Positions 63,116 to 64,000 of a DNA stretch of 64,000 nucleotides are shown one piece after another (position 1 is the stretch's first letter; every line of letters begins with the position of its first letter). A program made the translations under genes and the position numbers. The stretch is from Bacillota bacterium (GTDB lineage: Bacteria; Bacillota; Clostridia; Peptostreptococcales; Acidaminobacteraceae): assembly GCA_020161295.1 (NCBI GenBank), contig JAIUOA010000006.1, forward strand, positions 62,001 through 126,000, written 5' to 3'. The notes beneath the pieces are model-generated. The model was not told the DNA's origin, did not search any database, and saw nothing but the letters and a program-made list of their open reading frames with translations.

Positions 63116-63553
63116 CTACTCCAGTGTGATTAATATGGCTTTAATTTTCGCTTGAATCGGAATAAGTACAAACGTCAGAATCAATGCATAGAAAGAAGTA
63201 AGGACTGCCACGGCAAGGCTAGGGCCGATCATCATGTCCGTCAGATGCGTCAACATGCCGATACTGCCGATAATCGTTCCCATAATGCCCGATAATAAAA
63301 TAAGTGTGATGCCGAGTTTGTTCGCGATGAGCATGCGCTTTAGTTCAAGCGCAGTGAAAGAATTTTCCTTTTGCCCCATGACTTTAAAGCCTTTGAGAAA
63401 GTCCCCCAGCAACCCGCTGGCCATGAGGATCGGCACGGTAAAACCGATGATGACCACGATGCTGGGAAAATCGATGTAAGTGATGAGCGTTGCCGAGATC
63501 AGTGTCGTTCCCACCAATAATCCTAAAAAAATCATAATGCCAACTAAATACAT
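63116..63553 (-). CDS. Compact MotA/TolQ/ExbB-like membrane protein
   Basis: A 145-residue protein of four predicted helices. The start is ATG 63553 with GGGAGG upstream. N-terminal 'ITYIDFPSIVVIIGFTVPIL' matches the MotA opening, and 'GIMGTIIGSIGMLTHL' with 'IGPSLAVAVLTSFYALIL' matches the MotA/TolQ/ExbB proton-channel signature. The large cytoplasmic loop of MotA is almost absent, and no MotB/ExbD partner is visible. It forms a two-gene unit with the membrane LuxR gene, suggesting a sensory rather than motor role (inference). Confidence 0.7.
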   Translation of the reverse strand: MYLVGIMIFLGLLVGTTLISATLITYIDFPSIVVIIGFTVPILMASGLLGDFLKGFKVMGQKENSFTALELKRMLIANKLGITLILLSGIMGTIIGSIGMLTHLTDMMIGPSLAVAVLTSFYALILTFVLIPIQAKIKAILITLE

Positions 63554-63670
63554 AAAAACCTCCCTGTTCTTCCTTTGATACCAAAAGCATAGCATTTGAA
63601 ACAGGCTTTTACCATTATCCCTAAGGGCGAAATCGGGATAATTTATCTACTCTCTTGCCACAATCATGGT

Positions 63671-63676
63671 TATAAT
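63671..63676 (+). promoter_or_regulatory. -10 of the ClC gene
   Basis: TATAAT, 38 bases upstream of the ATG. No good -35 at 16-18 bp. Confidence 0.4.
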
Positions 63677-63713
63677 GAAATTAGCCATTACATAGACAGG
63701 GAGGCGTGCATCA

Positions 63714-64000
63714 ATGGACCCTAGAAAATTATTACATTACGTCACTAGCGGCATTCTGATCGGAATCGCTCTCGGCATTTTTCGGCAACTGATTTTTGGT
63801 CCACTCACATTATTCGAAATAGAGTCGCTTCCTCTCTTTCTAGTGGTAGCACTTACCGCTCTCCTGATTTCGCAATGGATAATTGATCGGCACTCAATTT
63901 TAAGAGGTTCTGGTGTTCCTCACGTGAAAAGCTTCCTTTCGGGCAAAAGAAAAATCCACCCTCTAAAAGAAGGTGGTTTAAAATTCATCTTAATCGTCAT
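63714..64000 (+). CDS. ClC-type chloride channel/antiporter, N-terminal part (cut by window edge)
   Basis: The first 95 codons of a membrane protein. A first helix 'YVTSGILIGIALGIFRQLIF', a second hydrophobic segment, then 'LRGSGVPHVKSFLSGK', which matches the ClC selectivity-filter motif GSGIP. The start ATG 63714 has GGGAGG upstream. The rest lies outside the window; the assignment rests on the GSGVP motif and topology. Confidence 0.8.
   Translation, partial: MDPRKLLHYVTSGILIGIALGIFRQLIFGPLTLFEIESLPLFLVVALTALLISQWIIDRHSILRGSGVPHVKSFLSGKRKIHPLKEGGLKFILIV

Noticed and set aside
1-64000. CRISPR arrays, tRNA or rRNA genes, insertion sequences, prophage
   Set aside because: No regularly spaced repeats, cloverleaf or rRNA segments, transposase or phage genes were recognised; the tight gene packing leaves little room for them.

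Overview
The window reads as a chromosome segment of an anaerobic, low-to-mid GC Gram-positive bacterium of the class Clostridia. Nearly every gene has a strong GGAGG-type ribosome binding site. The gene set fits that lineage: a class I hybrid-cluster protein (Hcp), a class II GalT, a single-chain large PurL, a SleB-type cell wall hydrolase, an H-NOX chemoreceptor, an FMN riboswitch ahead of ribU, a paired GlgC/GlgD and a UGA-encoded selenoprotein. The genus cannot be fixed from sequence alone. No rRNA, tRNA, CRISPR array, transposase or prophage was seen.

Layout. 1-6.3 kb (minus): the 5' part of pcrA, yaaR, a ylqG/ylqH-like flagellar-export pair, an EamA transporter and a YhiN-type flavoprotein. 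6.4-11 kb: a lone BREX-type P-loop ATPase, then a CheA-like membrane kinase divergent from an H-NOX chemoreceptor with the O2-binding residue set. 11-19.4 kb: an S9 peptidase, hcp, two MATE exporters flanking riboswitch-controlled ribU, and a cupin. 19.4-26.6 kb (minus): purine operon purE-C-F-M-N/H-D, with purN and purH in one reading frame. 26.8-31.5 kb (minus): galE-K-T-M. 31.6-33.7 kb (minus): a LexA-box-controlled radical SAM/DUF4130 DNA repair pair. Then a SleB-like hydrolase, purL, and an operon of a 39-residue protein, an MFS exporter and an ArsR-like regulator. 41.4-52.5 kb (plus): a LysR regulator and glgB-C-D-A-P-pulA. 52.5-53.3 kb (minus): two tandem HesB/IscA-like genes, one with an in-frame UGA (Sec) and a good bSECIS hairpin, the other with Cys at the same residue. 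53.5-64 kb: DUF1846, an M20 peptidase (RocB-like), an extracytosolic FMN/FAD reductase lipoprotein, TetR, a periplasmic-sensor diguanylate cyclase, a roughly 114-nt imperfect palindrome, a TSCPD protein, a membrane-anchored LuxR regulator with a compact MotA-like protein, and the start of a ClC channel.

How it fits together. The pur genes cover every PRPP-to-IMP step whose enzyme is visible here (PurF, D, N, L, M, C, E, H) except PurB. The gal operon supplies glucose phosphates that can enter the glg operon, which makes, branches, debranches and phosphorolyses glycogen. Hcp and the H-NOX receptor suggest life at the oxic/anoxic boundary with nitrosative stress. The most unusual items are the Sec/Cys HesB pair, the O2-type H-NOX receptor with its divergent CheA-like kinase, the purN-purH frame fusion with an embedded ribosome binding site, the LuxR/MotA-like membrane pair, the isolated BREX-type ATPase and the palindromic element at 61.9-62.0 kb.
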